From: Telmatobacter sp. DSM 110680
Lineage (GTDB): Bacteria > Acidobacteriota > Terriglobia > Terriglobales > Acidobacteriaceae
Reading direction: 5' to 3'
Assembly: GCF_039994875.1 (NCBI RefSeq)
Contig: NZ_CP121196.1
Coordinates: 2,108,001-2,172,000, forward strand
Length of the DNA: 64,000 nucleotides
Positions 26,807 through 35,968 of this stretch are shown in pieces. Below the pieces are notes generated by a model. That model was not told the origin of the DNA and did not search any database. It was given only the letters and a program-made list of their open reading frames with translations. A program made the translations under genes and the position numbers. Within the stretch, counting starts at the first letter, position 1. The number at the start of each line of letters is the position of its first letter.

Positions 26807-29512
26807 CTATTTCGGAAGCGATGCAGTGCCGATGACGGTGAAGCCAGCTTCTGATTTTGCTTTTGTCTCTTCAGGTTGTGCGCCGCCGAGTGTCAGTGTG
26901 TATTTGCCGGCGAGAATGGAGCGGTTGCCCTGATCGTCCACGCTCGAGAGTGAGCGTGGCTCGATCTTGAGGGAGACTTCCTTGCTGGCGCCGGGGCCGA
27001 TGGTGACGCGGTCGAAGCCGACTAGTGTGTGGATGGGGCCACCCTCCTGTGGAGTTCTCAGGTAAGCTTCGACAACTTCGTCGCCGCTCATGGTGCCGTT
27101 GTTGGTGACGCTGACAGTCGCAGTGATGGGATCTCCTGCTTTGAGATTGGAGGAGGAGAGCTTGACCGGGCCGTAGGTGAATTTCGAATAGCTGAGGCCA
27201 TAGCCGAATCCCCAGAGCGGCTTGCCCGTGAAGTAGCGATAGGTGCGACCTTTCAGTGAGTAGTCAGTGAAGGCGGGAAGGCCGTCGAGCGAGGCGTAGA
27301 AGGTGACGGGCAGGCGTCCAGCGGGATTATTCAGTCCGGCGAGGGTACGAGCAATTGCCGTGCCGCCATCGACGCCGGGGTACCAGGCTTCCAGGATTGC
27401 AGCAGTACGTTCGTTCGCCCAGTTGAGGGCGATGGCGCTTCCGCTTTGCAGAACGACGACGATAGGCTTTCCAGTCGCTGCCAAGGCTTCTAGCAATTTC
27501 TGCTGAGGCCCTGGCAGATCGAGGCTGGTGCGATCGCCGCCGCTGAAGCCGGGGATCTTGATGGGCATTTCCTCGCCTTCGAGTTGAGGCGAGAGCCCGA
27601 CGAAGGCTACGACGACTTCAGCTTCTTTGGCGCGTGCTACTGCTTCGTCGATCTGGGCCTGGGCGGGAGCTTCCCATTTCAGCGTTAGTCCTCCGCCGGA
27701 CTGATCGGCCGCGTGGGAGTACTCGAGCTTGAATTCGTGCTCTCGGGTGTCGGGGAAGTCGAATGCGATTTTTGTCGGTTTGGCGAAGCTCATCACCGGC
27801 GGGGCGGTGGGAGACGCACCGGCCTCCGCATGGAAATTGCCCATCGTGGAGAGGTCAAGCTTGGCGCGAAGACTTCCTTCACCGAGCACCTTACCGTCTA
27901 TGGTCAGACGATAGCCTTCTTCCGGCGAATAGGGAAAGCTGTCGCCGAGTTCGACTGTGAATATGTAGTGACCGGGCGCGGGCGCAGCGATGGTGCCGCT
28001 CCAGCGCACAGAGTAGTTGCGGGTCTCGACCTCAGGGCGAGGCTTGGCGTTTTCCCAATCGGTCTGGACGAGGGGTTCGGTTTCAGTGGCGACCGGGCGG
28101 CCTGTCCAGTCAGGAGTGGCGAAGAACTCGGTCTTCAGTCCTTTGTTGATACCGAAGGCAGTACGCGGCACAGGTACTCCGAAGCCTTCCGCGAGCATGG
28201 AACCTTGTGCGTAGAGGATGGGCGTGCTCTTGAACTGATTGAGCATGCCATCGAGAGGCGTGACGGGATGAAGCGGTGTGCCCACGTAGTTGCCGAGGAT
28301 CGAAGGCAATGAGTCCGCAGTTGGTCCGATGACGGCGATCTTTTCAGGAGTCTTGAGAGGGAGCGTGCCGTTGTTCTTGAGTAGCACCATGCTCTCCTCC
28401 GCAGCCTTGCGCGAGGTCTGGCGATTAGCGTCGGAGGCTACAGATGAGAATGGGATGCGATCGAAGGAGGAGCCGAGCGGATCGAACATGCCGAGTTGAA
28501 AGCGCGCGGTATAAAGACGCTCGGCGGCCTGTGTGACCAGGTCTTCCGTGACAAGTCCTTTGTGCACTGCGTTGGCGAGGGTGTTGAAGCCAGGTGTCCA
28601 GATACTGCAGGAAAGATCGGTGCCAGCCTGCAATGACAGGGCGGCCGAATGCATGATGTCGGGCGTCTTCTTGTGGCCCTGGTTCACATCCACGATGGCG
28701 CCGCAGTCTGAGACCACGAAGCCCTTGAACCCCCAAGCATCGCGGAGATGTTCCTTCAGAAGCATCTTGTTAGTGCAGGCTGGAAACTCGTCGATGGAGT
28801 TGTAGGCGCACATCACGGATTGCACGTGGCCCTCTGTAACGGTGGCGCGGAAAGCCGGTAGATAAGTCTCTTCGAGATCGCGCGGGCTGGGATCAACGTT
28901 GAAGCCGTGACGCAACGATTCAGGGCCGCTATGCACGGCGAAGTGTTTGCTGGTGGCAACGGCGCGTAGATGCTGCAAGTCATTGCCCTGAACTCCTCCG
29001 ATGAAAGCGATGCCGAGACGACCCGTGAGGAAGGGATCTTCGCCGTAGGTTTCCTGGCCGCGTCCCCAGCGGGGATCGCGGAAGATGTTGATGTTGGGCG
29101 ACCAGAAGGTGAGTCCGTAGAAGATGCGGTGATTGCCTTCGTGCTGGGCCTCGTTGTATTTGGCACGAGCTTCTGAGGAGATGACATTGCCCATGTTGCG
29201 CACCATTCTTGGGTCCCATGTGGCGGCCATGCCGATGGCCTGGGGAAATACCGTGGCATATCCAGCCCGCGCGACTCCATGAAGGGATTCGTTCCATGTC
29301 TGATAGTCGGGAATGCCGAGACGGGGAATGGCGGTGGCCCAATCTTCGAGCTGCGCAGCTTTTTCATCGAGCGTCATGCGACCGACAAGGTCATGGGCGC
29401 GTTCCTGCGGAGAGAGATTTGTGTTGAGATAAGCAGCTTCCTGTGCGGACGCATTTGCGGCAAACACGGCAAAGGTCAAAAGCAGAATGAAAAGCCAGCG
29501 ATGAAGCGGCAT
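26807..29512 (-). CDS. secreted GH3 beta-glucosidase/beta-xylosidase with PA14 insert
   Basis: 901 residues from ATG 29512, with GGAGG 8 nt upstream. Signal peptide RWLFILLLTFAVFAANASAQ. The N-terminal GH3 barrel has LSPQERAHDLVGRMTLDEKAAQL, FWSPNINIFRDPRWGRGQETYGEDP and KHFAVHSG, with the nucleophile aspartate in GFKGFVVSDCGAI. The (alpha/beta)6 sandwich starts near 385 (MVLLKNNGTLPL), and a PA14 domain is inserted (~455-615, TEFFATPDWTGRPVA...FTVELGDSFPYSPEEGYRLTIDG). A fibronectin-III-like domain ends the protein. This group acts on xylo-, gluco- or arabino-oligosaccharides; the sugar preference cannot be read off. Single gene, convergent with the DsrE-like gene. Confidence 0.92.
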   Translation of the reverse strand: MPLHRWLFILLLTFAVFAANASAQEAAYLNTNLSPQERAHDLVGRMTLDEKAAQLEDWATAIPRLGIPDYQTWNESLHGVARAGYATVFPQAIGMAATWDPRMVRNMGNVISSEARAKYNEAQHEGNHRIFYGLTFWSPNINIFRDPRWGRGQETYGEDPFLTGRLGIAFIGGVQGNDLQHLRAVATSKHFAVHSGPESLRHGFNVDPSPRDLEETYLPAFRATVTEGHVQSVMCAYNSIDEFPACTNKMLLKEHLRDAWGFKGFVVSDCGAIVDVNQGHKKTPDIMHSAALSLQAGTDLSCSIWTPGFNTLANAVHKGLVTEDLVTQAAERLYTARFQLGMFDPLGSSFDRIPFSSVASDANRQTSRKAAEESMVLLKNNGTLPLKTPEKIAVIGPTADSLPSILGNYVGTPLHPVTPLDGMLNQFKSTPILYAQGSMLAEGFGVPVPRTAFGINKGLKTEFFATPDWTGRPVATETEPLVQTDWENAKPRPEVETRNYSVRWSGTIAAPAPGHYIFTVELGDSFPYSPEEGYRLTIDGKVLGEGSLRAKLDLSTMGNFHAEAGASPTAPPVMSFAKPTKIAFDFPDTREHEFKLEYSHAADQSGGGLTLKWEAPAQAQIDEAVARAKEAEVVVAFVGLSPQLEGEEMPIKIPGFSGGDRTSLDLPGPQQKLLEALAATGKPIVVVLQSGSAIALNWANERTAAILEAWYPGVDGGTAIARTLAGLNNPAGRLPVTFYASLDGLPAFTDYSLKGRTYRYFTGKPLWGFGYGLSYSKFTYGPVKLSSSNLKAGDPITATVSVTNNGTMSGDEVVEAYLRTPQEGGPIHTLVGFDRVTIGPGASKEVSLKIEPRSLSSVDDQGNRSILAGKYTLTLGGAQPEETKAKSEAGFTVIGTASLPK

Positions 29513-29722
29513 TATTTGTTCCTCCATAAGCTGCGCCCGCACTCGTCAGAGCACGGACGGGTCGGTTTCTGCCGGGCTAAATCGCGGTTGCGCCAGCGTT
29601 CGCCGACGTATTCGCGCACGGGTCTCGTACAAGAAAGGTCAGCGGAAAAAATGTACTAGGTTAAGGCTACGATTGGCTAGGTTTATCGGTTTACTTTGAG
29701 CGCTTTGCGAGCATGGTTCGTC

Positions 29723-31504
29723 CTAGTGTTCCTGGGCGGACTTCTTCTCAGCCGCCGTCTCCATGCGTTCAAGCATTGCTTGCCAGGCTGTGAATTTGGG
29801 ATGGCGGTGTAGCGACTCGAGACGAGGATCGGCGAGCATCTGAAAAAACCAAGGGCATCGCGATTCGGCGGCTGTCTGCATTTCCGCGATGGCCCCTTCT
29901 ACATCTCCAAGGGCTGCGCAAATGGGAGCAGTGAATGAACTCAAGACGAAACGTTCGCGGCTGAGCCACTGGAGACGCTCGAGGATGGAACGAGCTTCGT
30001 CTGCTCGTCCGGCCTGAGCCAACGCGTAGCCACAGACTGCGGTTGCCGGATCGAAATAGGGAACTTGCCGCGCTAGATTCTCGGCGACGGTGATGGCGCG
30101 GTCTGCATGACCGTTAAAGGCGAGGATGATCGCGCCGTAGATATTCGTGCTTTCGTGATTTGGGAAGATGTCGAGCGCGTGTTCAGCCTGAGCCACGCTC
30201 TTCGCGGCTTCTCCAGATAAATGGTAAGCCCAAGCTAGGCGGGCGTTCACCCACGGGGAGTAGGGATCTGCATGCAGCGCCTGGGTGAGCAATTCAATGG
30301 CTTCAACGAAGCGGTGACGGCTCAATGAGAACAGCGAGCGATGGCGCGTGATCGACGTTTCGTGAGGAAGGTGCGCACTACCAGAAAAAGCGCGAATGGC
30401 TCCCGGCAAATCATGGTCAACATGAAAACGGACCCAACCGAGCGCGGGAAGCACGGCCTCTGCGCCTTCCATGGGAGCGGGGATGGCTTCGGCGGCCAAG
30501 CGCACCTGCTGTGCTGCCTCGACTGGCGGTACAAAGCCGGAGATCATCTGAACCACGCGTGCGTTGGCGAGATCGATATGTGAGGCATATAGGCTGGGAT
30601 CGAGTTCGGCTGCTCGCAGCAGATGCTGAATGCCATCCTGCATGCGGTGACGCTGCAGTGTCTGCCATTCGTGGTGTCCGCGCAGGAAAAGCTCGTAAGC
30701 TTGGCGACGCTGCGGATCGTCCAACTTGCCGGGGCCTGCGGTATTCCGCCGGGAAAGAAACGAATCGTAGGTGCTGAGGCGAACGTAGAGGCGATTCGCT
30801 AACTCCGACTCCAGCGCCGCGATTCGCGCTTGAGGGACTAACATGTCTTCGACCCAGATCTGTGTACCGTCGGCAACTTGGATCATCTCTGCGCGCAAAC
30901 GAAAGTGCGAAGGCAGGGCTCGAAGCGTCCCCGTAAGTACGAGATCAGCCTGCAGGGCTTCTCCCACCTGCTGCGCGGTGATCCCCCGCGCCGAGAGAGA
31001 GAATGCGGAATCTCGTGCAAGGAGGTGCACCGGGGAAAGTCGATCAGCAGTGAGAAGGGAGATTGTTTCCTCAGCGATCGATGGGCCAAGATGAGCGGGC
31101 ACATTCATCTCTACCGCAAATGGCACGATAACCAACCGCGGTCCCGGCGGAAGCGATTCGACTTCGCTCTTGTGTACATCTGTGGAGAGCCGGTAGCCGC
31201 GTTTGTAGACGGTTTGAATGTAGTCGTCGGGTGCTAGCAACTCGCGGAGTGAGGAGAGGCATTTGGTCACGCTGTCGTCAGTGACATGCACATCGCCCCA
31301 GAGTGCCTGTTTCAATTCGCGGTGAGTGACGATGTTTCCCGCATGCGCTAGCAAAACGTTCAGAGCGGCAAGTTCCTTGGGTGGAAGATGAATAACCTCA
31401 GCGCCGCGGGTGAGTGTGCCGTCCGCTCCAAGATGGAGATTTCCGAAAGTGACTGCGCGACCAGGTAGAGCGCTAAAACTTGATGCAGGACGGGATTGAA
31501 CCAT
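29723..31504 (-). CDS. one-component regulator: OmpR-type winged helix plus TPR-like repeats
   Basis: 593 residues. Residues ~18-108 are a transcriptional-regulator winged helix (LPPKELAALNVLLAHAGNIVTHRELKQALWGD, DSVTKCLSSLRELL, YIQTVYKRGYRL). Residues ~120-240 resemble the TolB-N/adenylate-cyclase-associated fold (RLVIVPFAV, ADLVLTGTLRALPSHFRLRAEMIQVADGTQIW). The rest is helical TPR-like repeats (LAWAYHLSGEAAKSVAQAEHALDIFPNH, CGYALAQAGRADEARSILERL). Unlike CadC there is no membrane helix, so it is probably cytoplasmic. It lies upstream of the GH3 gene on the same strand, 210 bp away, so that gene is a possible target. Confidence 0.85.
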   Translation of the reverse strand: MVQSRPASSFSALPGRAVTFGNLHLGADGTLTRGAEVIHLPPKELAALNVLLAHAGNIVTHRELKQALWGDVHVTDDSVTKCLSSLRELLAPDDYIQTVYKRGYRLSTDVHKSEVESLPPGPRLVIVPFAVEMNVPAHLGPSIAEETISLLTADRLSPVHLLARDSAFSLSARGITAQQVGEALQADLVLTGTLRALPSHFRLRAEMIQVADGTQIWVEDMLVPQARIAALESELANRLYVRLSTYDSFLSRRNTAGPGKLDDPQRRQAYELFLRGHHEWQTLQRHRMQDGIQHLLRAAELDPSLYASHIDLANARVVQMISGFVPPVEAAQQVRLAAEAIPAPMEGAEAVLPALGWVRFHVDHDLPGAIRAFSGSAHLPHETSITRHRSLFSLSRHRFVEAIELLTQALHADPYSPWVNARLAWAYHLSGEAAKSVAQAEHALDIFPNHESTNIYGAIILAFNGHADRAITVAENLARQVPYFDPATAVCGYALAQAGRADEARSILERLQWLSRERFVLSSFTAPICAALGDVEGAIAEMQTAAESRCPWFFQMLADPRLESLHRHPKFTAWQAMLERMETAAEKKSAQEH

Positions 31505-31861
31505 CTTCTACCTCGAATTTCGGAAAACTGCTCTGAGTTTCATTGAACTCAAAAGCTGACGGCCTCCTTTGTGCAATCACATTGTCTTGGGGAATGAAAA
31601 TGAAAGAAAAGATCCCTCCGTTCGGAATCAATAACTCCGGAAATATTTCGTTTCGCGCACCAATTATGTACCTTAACTGCGTTATTCAGGTGTGATGAAG
31701 TCTGTCTTTTGTCGGAGGTATTGGTAACGTAGTGGGAAGTTACTGCGCGCAGTTTCGTAATAGGAAAATCTGGTGCGAGTTTCGCGAAATATCGCTCACA
31801 AAATTGGAATGCCGTAGGATGGTTGGTTCAGAGATCGGCTGGATTAACTTTCACATCACGA
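31505..31861. other. intergenic, A/T-richer upstream region
   Basis: This gap precedes the TPR regulator (start 31504) and follows the DUF481 gene. It is richer in A/T than its surroundings, as expected of a promoter region, but I see no convincing -35/-10 pair, RNA gene or open frame. Confidence 0.4.
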
Positions 31862-31891
31862 CATGAGACCTCGGGGAGGCGAGGTCTCATG
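31862..31891 (-). terminator. perfect 12-bp hairpin downstream of the DUF481 gene
   Basis: CATGAGACCTCG / CGAGGTCTCATG with a 6-nt loop, 41 bp past the stop of the DUF481 gene. It lacks a T-run on either strand, so termination or 3'-end protection is inferred from position only. Confidence 0.6.
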
Positions 31892-31932
31892 CAAGGCCGA
31901 ATGCTTAACCAGGAAGCTTCAAATGTATCGGC

Positions 31933-33159
31933 TTAATACTTTGATTTGATTGCGTATGTGAAGCCCATGGTGAATTGGAACGAATTATGTTTCGATGGCG
32001 GGTCTGAAGCGGGCGTGTTGTTGATGTAGCTGTCCAAGGTTCCCAAGGAGAAGCTGAGATTTTTGTATGCGGGAAACGCCAGCGTATTGGTTTCATCGGC
32101 GGAATAAGCGTGAGGATTGTTGAACGCCGGGATGAAGGCGAGACCTTGCGTATAGACCACGTTTTTGTGATGGAGCACATACGAGAGTGACAGCGTCGAT
32201 CCGATCAGGTTCTGGTTCGAACCAGAATAAAAGAACTGTTGCTTCTCGTACTGAATCGTTGCTTTGAGGTCGGCTTCCTGCTTTGCGGTTTTGAGAGCAG
32301 TCCAACCGATCCCACCGCCATAGATTTGCTGAAGATCTAGGTTTTGAGCGTAATTGTGATCGAAGGCAGTCTGTCCCAGGGCGAAGAAGCGTGGCGACAA
32401 ATACTCATCGCGCTCTGCATCGGCATGGTAAAGAGCGGACTTGGTGACCACGGCAGGTACGAAGGTTGGAGGTGTCGTGGGAATTGTGAATGCGGGCTGG
32501 GTGATTTTCCCGTAAGAGCCGCTGAAATCGAACGACGTACGATCGCGTGGATTCAACCAGCTGGCGGTGGGCACCACGCGCACCATGCCGATGCCGCCGG
32601 AGAACGTGTACTGGTTTTGGCTTGCGGTGACGATCGCCGCGCCGGCCGTGGCAGCACCATTCCATCCGGAAAGGAAGCTGGGAGAATGAAAGAGCTGCTT
32701 ATCAAGGGTGGCTTTGTCCATGATGAATGCGGCATCGGCAACGGGGATCGGCGCCGGCGCGTTGTCGGTATGCAGGGTAAGCGACTGATTGGCGACTTCG
32801 ATGGTGCCGTTGGGAATCGTCTTTGAACTCTTCTTGCCACGAATCTTCACGTTTTTATCGATCACGGCGAAATTGCCGCTGGTGTGCAGTTCCTTGATCT
32901 TGTCCCAGCCAAGCGTGACGTCTCCTAGCGGATCGGAGTGGAACGTCACTTTGCCGCCAATCTCATTGACGAGTTTGCCGTGGAGGGTGTCGCCGTTGCT
33001 GAGGACTAGCTCATCGGGCGCGGCGTCTTTAGCTTGCGCAGTGAGATACCCGGGGCTTGCCAGGGCGCAGAAAAGCATCGCGAATGGAATGAGGGCGAGG
33101 CGTTGAGGCAAACGGGAGATCAGGGCGCGACGGAATAGAAAGGCGGTAAGCAGGGTCAT
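31933..33159 (-). CDS. DUF481-family outer-membrane-type protein
   Basis: 408 residues with a signal peptide (ALIPFAMLFCALASPGYLTAQA) and GAGGA upstream of the ATG. A short N-terminal domain (ELVLSNGDTLHGKLVNEIGGKVTFHSDPLGDVTLGWDKIKEL) is the SH3-like part often placed before DUF481. The C-terminal ~240 residues are alternating beta strands (YTFSGGIGMVRVV, FFALGQTAFDHNYAQNLDLQQIYGGGIGW) ending in an aromatic residue (FTYAIKSKY), as expected for a DUF481/YdiY beta-barrel. It likely sits in the outer membrane; the role is unknown (salt-induced in E. coli). A perfect hairpin follows the stop. Confidence 0.8.
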   Translation of the reverse strand: MTLLTAFLFRRALISRLPQRLALIPFAMLFCALASPGYLTAQAKDAAPDELVLSNGDTLHGKLVNEIGGKVTFHSDPLGDVTLGWDKIKELHTSGNFAVIDKNVKIRGKKSSKTIPNGTIEVANQSLTLHTDNAPAPIPVADAAFIMDKATLDKQLFHSPSFLSGWNGAATAGAAIVTASQNQYTFSGGIGMVRVVPTASWLNPRDRTSFDFSGSYGKITQPAFTIPTTPPTFVPAVVTKSALYHADAERDEYLSPRFFALGQTAFDHNYAQNLDLQQIYGGGIGWTALKTAKQEADLKATIQYEKQQFFYSGSNQNLIGSTLSLSYVLHHKNVVYTQGLAFIPAFNNPHAYSADETNTLAFPAYKNLSFSLGTLDSYINNTPASDPPSKHNSFQFTMGFTYAIKSKY

Positions 33160-33230
33160 GGGGGTGATCCTCTTTCAGATTTTTGACATTCTTCATGATC
33201 GCCGGTCGAGGGCTGCAACGACGTAATTAA

Positions 33231-33250
33231 CATGCTAAAGCGTTTACATG
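33231..33250. promoter_or_regulatory. dyad near the XRE-cupin gene
   Basis: CATGCTAAAGCGTTTACATG has outer CATG arms and a TAAA-GCG-TTTA core with two-fold symmetry, like a LacI- or XRE-type operator. It overlaps the first in-frame ATG of the XRE-cupin open frame (33232), which is one reason I place the true start downstream. Confidence 0.42.
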
Positions 33251-33333
33251 CGATGCGCATAAGCCGGAATTCAGAAATCTTTCAGATGATGGAAGCCGGA
33301 TTCGCGGAAGACTTGTTGCGCGAGGTAAGAGCG

Positions 33334-33927
33334 ATGGCAAACGGACCGTCTTATGCACGTTGGGCGCTGGAACCTTACAGCATTGGCATGAAGCTGCGCA
33401 CACTGCGCACGCAAAGACATTTGACGCTTTCGCGGCTGGCGGTGGAAACCAACTTGTCGACCGCATTGCTTTCGAAACTGGAAACAGACAGGATGATCCC
33501 AACGCTGCCGACCCTGGCGAACATCTGCCGGGTCTATGGAGTCGGACTGAGCTATTTTTTTTCGGATGCCGCGAAGCATACCCTTGCGATTACGCGCAAG
33601 GCCCATCTCATCGGAAATGGGCGAGGTCAGGATGGAGTAAAGCAGGTGCTTCTGCACGCATTGACTTCGGATGCGCGTCTGGTGGCGCGAATGGTTGAGT
33701 ATCCGCAGGGCGCCAGCGGGACAATGTCGGAAGGTGGACAGCCGGCGTGCAGCCTTGTTTATGTGCTGGAGGGGAAGCTGCAGATGGACTCGGGCGGAAT
33801 GCATGAAGTCCTGGAAACGGGTGACTGCGCGTATGTTGACAGCGACATGGCCATCGCGTGGGGCGCGCAGGGAACAGACCGCTGCCGCGTGCTGTCGGTG
33901 ACGCCGGGTAATCGGCATGAGGGCTGA
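33334..33927 (+). CDS. XRE-family regulator with cupin domain
   Basis: 197 residues from ATG 33334, which has GAGG 8 nt upstream; the open frame begins at 33232 but that part overlaps a dyad and has no ribosome site. Residues ~18-75 are an XRE helix-turn-helix (GMKLRTLRTQRHLTLSRLAVETNLSTALLSKLETDRMIPTLPTLANI). Residues ~125-190 are a cupin (LVYVLEGKLQMDSGGMHEVLETGDCAYVDSDMAIAW), which usually binds a small ligand. It precedes the sugar porter on the same strand by 128 bp and could control it. Ligand unknown. Confidence 0.87.
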   Translation: MANGPSYARWALEPYSIGMKLRTLRTQRHLTLSRLAVETNLSTALLSKLETDRMIPTLPTLANICRVYGVGLSYFFSDAAKHTLAITRKAHLIGNGRGQDGVKQVLLHALTSDARLVARMVEYPQGASGTMSEGGQPACSLVYVLEGKLQMDSGGMHEVLETGDCAYVDSDMAIAWGAQGTDRCRVLSVTPGNRHEG

Positions 33928-34055
33928 CGCATTTCCGAAAATATCGCTGCAATCGCGACAGTAGCTCTTCAGGATTTACCGCTGGCGGGCGAGGTCTGTA
34001 GGATGTTCCTTGCATTCATGACAGTGCAAGTTCGAATGGCAAGGACAGCGAGACT

Positions 34056-35390
34056 ATGCGACCCAATCTGAACCTGATGAAAGCGACTCTGACCGGAGCG
34101 CTCGGTGGCCTGCTTTTTGGATTCGATACAGTTGTGATCTCCGGGATCATCGATTCCGTCGTGAAGCTGTATGGGCTGAGCGACTACGGCAAGGGATGGA
34201 CGGTCGCGATTGCGCTGATTGGGACGGTGGTGGGGTCGTTCAGCGCCGGCGTGGTGGGTCACAAGTTGGGTTCGCGCGAAACGCTGCGGCTGACTGCGGT
34301 GCTCTATATCGTTTCGGCATTGGGAAGTGCGCTGGCGTGGAACTGGCCTTCGCTGATGATCTTCCGGTTTATCGGCGGATTGGGGATTGGCGCGTCGTCG
34401 GTGCTGGGGCCTGTGTATATCGCGGAACTCGCTCCGGCCAAGTGGCGCGGACGGCTGGTGGGTGCGTTCCAGTTTAACGTGGTCTTCGGCATCCTGGTTG
34501 CGTATACGTCGAATTACCTGATCCGTTTGCTGCACCTGGGCGCGACGGAATGGCGCTGGCAAGTAGGCGTCGCGGCGGTTCCGGCGTTGGGTTTCCTGAT
34601 TCTGCTCTTCGGGATTCCGCGCAGTCCACGGTGGTCGGCTTCGCGCGATCGCATCGATGAAGCACTGGAAGTTCTCAAGCTTATGGGCGAGCCTGAGCCT
34701 GAAGCGGAACTGGCGGACATTCGCAAGGCGCTGGCTGAAGAACATGCAACGGCACATGAGCCGGTGTTCCGATGGAAATATCGCTATCCGTTATTCCTGG
34801 CGATCACGATTGGGGCATTCAACCAGCTGGCCGGAATCAACGCAATTCTGTATTACCTGAATGACATTTTTCAGGCTGCGGGATTCAGCCAGTTATCGGG
34901 TGATCAGCAGGCGATCGCGATCGGGTTTACCAACCTGATTTTCACCATGATCGGGATGAGCATGATCGACAGGGCGGGGCGCAAGACGCTCCTGCTGATC
35001 GGTGCAGCAGGCACGGCGAGTTGCCTGGCAGGCGTGGCTTGGATCTATCGCAGCAACGCCCACCAGGGAATGCTGGTATGGCTGCTGATCGGGTATATTG
35101 CTTTCTTCGCGATGTCGCAAGGTGCGGTGATCTGGGTATATATCGGCGAGGTGTTTCCAAACGCTGTCCGCTCAAAGGGGCAGGGCGTTGGCAATGCGAG
35201 CCACTGGACAATGAATACCATCATTGCGTTGAGCTTCCCGTGGGTCGCGTCGCACCTGGGGCAGAGCGTGCCGTTTGTTTTCTTCTCGGTGATGACGGTG
35301 GTGCAATTCCTTACCGTGCTCTTTACCTATCCCGAGACGAAGGGTCAAACGCTGGAAGCCCTTCAAAGGAAGCTGGTCGTGGCGGACTGA
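34056..35390 (+). CDS. MFS sugar porter (sugar/proton symporter)
   Basis: 444 residues, 12 membrane helices. Sugar-porter signatures are present: GGLLFGFDTVVISG in helix 1, RFIGGLGIGASSVLGPVYIAELAPAKWRGRLV (the R-G-R and E-x-x-x-x-x-R region), FNQLAGINAILYYLNDIF in helix 7, and a C-terminal PETKGQTLE. The mid-loop PESPRWL motif appears as IPRSPRW. It most likely takes up a hexose or pentose together with protons, like XylE, AraE or GalP; the sugar is not identifiable. An XRE-cupin regulator lies upstream and a class II aldolase lies 578 bp downstream. Confidence 0.92.
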   Translation: MRPNLNLMKATLTGALGGLLFGFDTVVISGIIDSVVKLYGLSDYGKGWTVAIALIGTVVGSFSAGVVGHKLGSRETLRLTAVLYIVSALGSALAWNWPSLMIFRFIGGLGIGASSVLGPVYIAELAPAKWRGRLVGAFQFNVVFGILVAYTSNYLIRLLHLGATEWRWQVGVAAVPALGFLILLFGIPRSPRWSASRDRIDEALEVLKLMGEPEPEAELADIRKALAEEHATAHEPVFRWKYRYPLFLAITIGAFNQLAGINAILYYLNDIFQAAGFSQLSGDQQAIAIGFTNLIFTMIGMSMIDRAGRKTLLLIGAAGTASCLAGVAWIYRSNAHQGMLVWLLIGYIAFFAMSQGAVIWVYIGEVFPNAVRSKGQGVGNASHWTMNTIIALSFPWVASHLGQSVPFVFFSVMTVVQFLTVLFTYPETKGQTLEALQRKLVVAD

Positions 35391-35968
35391 CCGGCCAGCG
35401 CTGGGATGCGACGGCGTTGGACTACAGATCCTGCGCCAGACCCCCCTCCCATACTCTGTAGGGAAGATTTCTCGTTTCAATGGGTTAGGCGGTGCTGATG
35501 GCTGCAAAGTCTACTGTCAATTGGACTTAGCCGCAGATTCCTCTCAGCATTAGACTTATGGGCGCCTTCCGTAAGAATCGCGTGATTGCGCGCGATTTTG
35601 CGCGGGAGTCCTTTCAATCGCAAGCCGAGCCAGAGCGTCTTAGTGCTTTTATTGTGCTCCAATGGCATGCAATTACCTGCAAATTGGGCGAAATAGTTTA
35701 GTTAGTGGATACAGGCACTTAGTGGCTACTTTGCGAACGTGACGCTTGACCTGCGGACGTGGCCGGGACGCGAAAGCAGCAAAAACAGACGCATATCCTC
35801 ACTCCGCTCCTCAGGAGGACGACTTTGGGAAGAGTGCAAACTGGCACGTGAATGCGCCCCGGTGATCCTTGTCACCAACAGGGAAGTGCGTTCCGACCTA
35901 TACGTAGAGGTGGGATCGAGATGTTGGGTGTGTAGGCGCGGCGTTGACGCTGTCCCTGTGAGGTTTGT
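35391..35968. other. 578-bp gap with no gene
   Basis: Short open frames on both strands are out of step with any ribosome site and look like shadows. No terminator follows the sugar porter. I see no promoter, tRNA or repeat that I can support. Confidence 0.4.

Noticed and set aside
33232..33333. Upstream extension of the XRE-cupin gene
   Set aside because: Its ATG lies inside a dyad and has no ribosome site, while ATG 33334 has GAGG at good spacing.
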